A stretch of DNA of 22,500 nt from Chara braunii (lineage: Eukaryota; Streptophyta; Charophyceae; Charales; Characeae). The notes under the pieces were generated by a model. The model made no database searches, was not told where the DNA came from, and was given only the letters and a program-made list of their open reading frames with translations. The position numbers and the translations under genes are program-made. Within the stretch, counting starts at the first letter, position 1. Each line of letters begins with the position of its first letter. The stretch spans positions 1,020,261 to 1,042,760 of the forward strand of contig BFEA01000480.1 of assembly GCA_003427395.1 (NCBI GenBank), given 5' to 3'. Shown in pieces: positions 19,102-22,500 of this stretch.

Positions 19102-19760
19102 GTGGCGTGGGGGCATTGTTGCGAAAGAGGCAGGGGTAATACCTGAAGGTGCGTATGAAACTTTTTGAGTGTTGATTCATTTGTCTGTTTGCAGCAGACC
19201 CGATCCCTTGTATTGTGTTTTGTGCTGTTGGAAATCTTTCCTCTTTGGATGCCAGGATATCCATTGAGGGAACATTGTTTCAGCTCTTTGGAGTTGCTGC
19301 TTTCTCGTCAGGGAATGTGTACCTGTTTCATACACTCGGTATCTACATGTGTGTATGTCAGCTCATCCCATTGCCACCACATTTTAGAACTGCCTCCAAA
19401 ATGATTGGACAGTTACTTGATATGGAATCTATGGATACCATTTTAACTGAATTCTGATCTGGTCTGTGTGGGGCCCAATGCATGACTGTCAGAGTATGTC
19501 TGGCTGGTGAGAGATGAGTGTGTGGGGTTGTGAAAAGTTTTCGTTAATTAGGCTTTCTCCTCTTTGTGGTGTCTCAGCCCACTATCTCAAGACCATGAAG
19601 TATATCGGACAACGTATTGTGCGACCAATCGCTTCAGTGAGTGAAATGGATGGCTCCATTCACGAACGGATTTGGGGTAGAGTTGTAGATGAGTGCTCGC
19701 TTAGGACCACCAGAAATCTTTTTCCGAAGGGTGGAAGTCTCGAAGACTTGCTGCACCCAT
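18176..19760 (+). other. EIF3L 3' flank, no second gene recognised
   Basis: The 3' UTR must begin here, but no confident poly(A) site was placed. A splice-like segment at 19578-19636 (CTCAG| ... CTTCA|GTGAGT) reads HYLKTMKYIGQRIVRPIA, but matches nothing I recognise. Confidence 0.4.
18868..19101. repeat. compound TG/GA microsatellite
   Basis: TG-rich (18868-18919), then about 38 GA units (18920-18995, N at 18996), a TG/GTGTGG block (about 19033-19080), and a second GA run (19081-19101). A shorter GA run is at 18433-18454. Confidence 0.95.
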
Positions 19761-20208
19761 CGACGTCCCAACGCCCTGTGTAGTATGTGAGATTATGATA
19801 GAAGAGCAGGGCGGATGCGGAACTTTGTGAAGGTGAAGTCCAGCGCCTCGTTGGATGTGCTTCCTCCTGCAGTGGGTAAGATGTGTGCTCATGGTCACAA
19901 GGCTTTTGTTTTTCTAGCTGTTTTTTTTCTTTTTTTTAATAACTAAAAAAATGCAGGCTGTCTTCTCCTCGTATGGGGCCTCGTCAACGTCACAACGCGG
20001 CGTGCAGTATGTGAGATTATGATGGAAGAGCAGGGCGGATGCGGAGCTTTGTGAAGGTGGAGTCGAGCGCCTCGTTGGATGTGCTTCCTCCTGCATTGGG
20101 TAAGGAGTGCGCGCTCATGGTTATGAGGCTTTTCTTTTTCTAGCTGTTTCTTTTTTTTTCTTAACTAAAAAAAGTGCAGGCTGTCTTCTCCTCCTATGGG
20201 GGGACAGC
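19761..20208 (+). repeat. 224-bp tandem duplication
   Basis: Units start at 19761 (CGACGTCCCAACGC) and 19985 (CAACGTCACAACGC). They share AGTATGTGAGATTATGAT, GAAGAGCAGGGCGGATGCGG, GCGCCTCGTTGGATGTGC, TTCCTCCTGCA, a T-rich run, AACTAAAAAAA and GCAGGCTGTCTTCTCCTC. Differences are scattered. Each unit ends with a copy of the dispersed repeat also seen at 3564. Confidence 0.85.
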
Positions 20209-21100
20209 TGCATTTACTAAGCTATTTTCTTCTCTCAATATTTTTTCCATCTCACACTACCTACCTCGGACTGTGTACTCGAACTGGTCTACCCACCTTC
20301 CGAACCTGCAAGGGGCACGGGAAGCCAACCAGCAAGGAACCGAGCGCCAGGGTTTATTGTCGAAGACCACACACCACCTACCTATGGGCGCAGAGTTAAA
20401 TTCGCCGTCTAGAGCTAATAAATGCTAAGTTCATGGGTCTACGCCTACCTATCTCTGGTCTGTGCCGGGAGCAGTACCCAAGCGCCTAACACCTGGCGCA
20501 AGCTGGGAAGAACCAACTACTCCCACGACCAGTTAGGAGCTGGCTGTGTTCTTTTTTCGTTCCTCTCTCCTTTTTTGTCAAGGGCGACGACGTCGAGGTG
20601 CCATCGTCGACCTTTCTGGCCCAAGGTTACTCGTTCAGGGTCCCACCTTGGGTCTGTTTTACCAACAACAGTTCATGGGTGTACCATGCAGCAGCCACAC
20701 ACGGTCAGTTCCTTGCAGTCGCTGAGGCATGTCTGGGCCCATTGTCGCTAGACTGTTTTTTTTTTTTTTTCCAACCCAAGACTCACTCCTGCCCCTTCTA
20801 TTCTGGGGGGCGACAGTCCGGTTACTTAGTACCGGCAAGCATGAACCAATGTTGCAGATGCTCTCTTTCTTTGTATTTTGTTCTTCCGTGGCGGCGTTGA
20901 GGTATTATTAATGCATTGACTGAACCCGCGTAATTTTGATGGCTTCGAACTCCAGGTATGTTTATCGACCGTTGATGGATGTATCATTTACTAGCGCAAG
21001 GTTGGTTGCTGGCACAGCTAAAATCACCCCTAATCGATCACTGAAGTGCGCAAGCTATCTCTCTTTCTTTCTGAATACCATAGCTTCTAACATTATCGCA
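20209..21100. other. no gene recognised
   Basis: 20469-20496 resembles 3620-3650. 20585-20612 (GACGACGTCGAGG..CATCGTCGA) resembles 10615-10640. A T14-type run is near 20757-20770. The rest is unremarkable. Confidence 0.4.
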
Positions 21101-21111
21101 TTCGTCTGACT

Positions 21112-21240
21112 CACTCAAGAGTTTGAGCTTGTAATGCGTGCGGGTTCGATTCCCTCAACAGTTTGAACCTCGAACTTGAACGTTGGACTTCGAACTCGTT
21201 TGGGTCTGAGTCCCTCAAGAGTTCGAACTACGAACTCGTG
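21112..21240 (+). repeat. imperfect repeats of a GAGTTCGAACT/GAACTCG motif with a B-box match
   Basis: TCAAGAGTTTGAGC, TCAACAGTTTGAAC and TCAAGAGTTCGAAC recur about every 45 bases, each after CCCTC or CTCAC. GGGTTCGATTCCC (about 21149) fits a tRNA T-arm/B-box. No full cloverleaf was found. Confidence 0.55.
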
Positions 21241-21349
21241 TTGGTGGCTCTGACATGAGCCACAACTATTGTCTTGCAGAACCTTGGGAAGCAAAGGAAT
21301 TATGTATGGATGAACCGCAGGACCGTTGGTGTGGGAAGCGAGCCTCCTG

Positions 21350-21442
21350 ATGGTGGAGGGTGGGGGGGATGGAGGGTGAGGTGGGCAAGGTTTTGGTGGA
21401 GGGTGGGGGGGTGGAGGGTGTGGGGGATGGACGGTGGGGGGG
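21350..21442 (+). repeat. G-rich GGTGGAGGGTGGGGG repeats
   Basis: GGTGGAGGGTGGGGG-type units occur three to four times. The tract is likely to form G-quadruplexes on the + strand and abuts the 158-bp duplication. Confidence 0.75.
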
Positions 21443-21746
21443 ACCCTAAGGGGAGGCTCACGGGACACAAGACGCGGCCCAGTGGAAGTCCAAGGGAAAG
21501 CCCAAAGGAGCGCACAAAGCTCCAGGGGAGGCCTTAGGGGTAACTCAGTCAGTGGCTCAGGGAAAGCACAAGGGAAGGGTAATGGTGGAGGGTGGGGGGG
21601 ACCGCAAGGGGAGGCTCACGGGACACAGGAGGCGGCCCAGCGGAAGCCCAAGGGAAAGCCCAAAGGAGCCCACAAAGCTCCAGGGGAGGCCTTAGGGGTA
21701 ACTCAGTCAGTGGCCCAGGGAAAGCACCAGGGAAGGGTAATGGTGG
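21443..21746 (+). repeat. 158-bp tandem duplication
   Basis: Unit 1 is 21443-21600 and unit 2 is 21601-21746 (last 12 bases not repeated). By eye about nine differences. The period is not a multiple of three, so the open frame across it shifts between units and is not evidence of a gene. 21825-21905 next to it is C-rich (CCCGCC/CCCACC). Confidence 0.9.
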
Positions 21747-22500
21747 CTAAGGGCATGGGAAGCAATGAATGTTTGGGAGTGCCAAGGGCGAAGTCGTGCA
21801 GTAGGTCAATGGCTGGTCGCTCACACACGCCCGCCCGCCCGCCGGCCCGCCTGCCCACACGCCCACCCACCGCCCACACAGGTACACACGGCCACCTGCC
21901 CACCCACGCACAGTACTGGCAATGTCCTTATAAGCTCTTCTCCCAGAGTGCCCCTGAACCAAACACATTTTTGTACACAAAGCAGTCGGCCAGATTTGGG
22001 ATGTGCTGATGTACTGGGGGCCCTCTATGCATTCGAAGACTTCTCCTGATCTCTAATCTCTCAACTCCTCTCGACTTCCTTAATCGTCAATATTCTGTAA
22101 TCCCTGGCCCTCCATGTGATGCAGGTCAGCAGATATTGCCAGAACAATATGAGATTCCAGGAGGATGTGTGTACAGTACTGCATACACATATATACAGAT
22201 CCTGGTGTAATCCTACGTCTTGCATTTTGTTGTCTCTTATTTGTTTATCTTTTCGACTGTCTTTTTTGGTTGGGTATTGGGTCTCGATCCGCGCAACGAA
22301 GATAACCAATGTCTTGGAAAGGTGTCCAGCCTCACTTCGTAACTGACACATCCTGAGGTCTCTGAAGCTCAAGGCTGGACGGAGGCCCATTTCCGTCCAC
22401 TACCTCAAAGTTTGTTCGGAATACCAATTGTGTTTTATCTTGGGGTAGAGCGTGTAGGTTCCGGGGGTTTTGAGGTGTGTCGTATGCGACCAGTTTTTTA
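21747..22500. other. no gene recognised
   Basis: C-rich DNA to about 21905, then mixed sequence. No RNA gene or recognisable exon. Confidence 0.45.

Noticed and set aside
19578-19636. 59-base exon-like segment (HYLKTMKYIGQRIVRPIA)
   Set aside because: The splice signals are reasonable, but there is no partner exon, family match or phase check.
21434-22009. 191-codon plus frame
   Set aside because: It spans a 158-bp tandem repeat whose period is not divisible by three and a C-rich low-complexity block.

Overview
Eukaryotic nuclear DNA. Exons are short and bounded by GT-AG introns of about 2.0, 5.5 and 2.7 kb, and the rest is packed with repeats. The one protein-coding gene I can identify is the 3' half of eIF3 subunit L (EIF3L), on the + strand in four exons (7678-7826, 9823-9916, 15380-15451, 18128-18175). 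Together they encode the last 120 residues and the stop. The protein resembles land-plant/streptophyte eIF3l more than animal eIF3l, for example in YKHKTH and [11 protein letters not shown]. With the long introns this suggests a streptophyte with a large genome, such as a charophyte alga or a bryophyte. The organism assignment is inference.

Layout. 1-7677: no exon recognised. Because the first visible exon opens at a splice acceptor, the gene must begin upstream, so some or all of this stretch is probably intron. It holds a (TG)37 microsatellite, a 491-bp element with 23-bp terminal inverted repeats (1693-2183), a foldback element present twice (1386-1571 and 6346-6534), and two more hairpin elements packed against the second copy (6537-6649 and 6646-6812). 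7827-9822 (intron): a 29-bp direct repeat, a cluster of short AACGAAGCTCCTAT repeats and a 10-bp tandem repeat. 9917-15379 (intron): a tRNA-derived SINE-like family, a 64-bp tandem duplication, a 42-bp tandem duplication inside a larger duplication, a 1-kb segment between 60-bp direct repeats, and a run of U6 snRNA-derived copies in sense orientation. 15452-18127 (intron): a long polypurine (GAA/GGA) domain, a 48-nt near-perfect palindrome and a G-rich tract.

18176-22500 lies downstream of the stop codon. It holds a compound TG/GA microsatellite, a 224-bp tandem duplication, a stretch of tRNA T-arm-like repeats, G-rich DNA and a 158-bp tandem duplication. No second gene could be identified there.

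No prokaryotic-type systems, CRISPR arrays, rRNA genes, intact transposase, reverse transcriptase or other mobile-element protein were recognised. Most open frames are explained by low-complexity DNA or have no recognisable family. The interest lies in how many small non-autonomous elements and Pol III-RNA-derived sequences sit inside one housekeeping gene.
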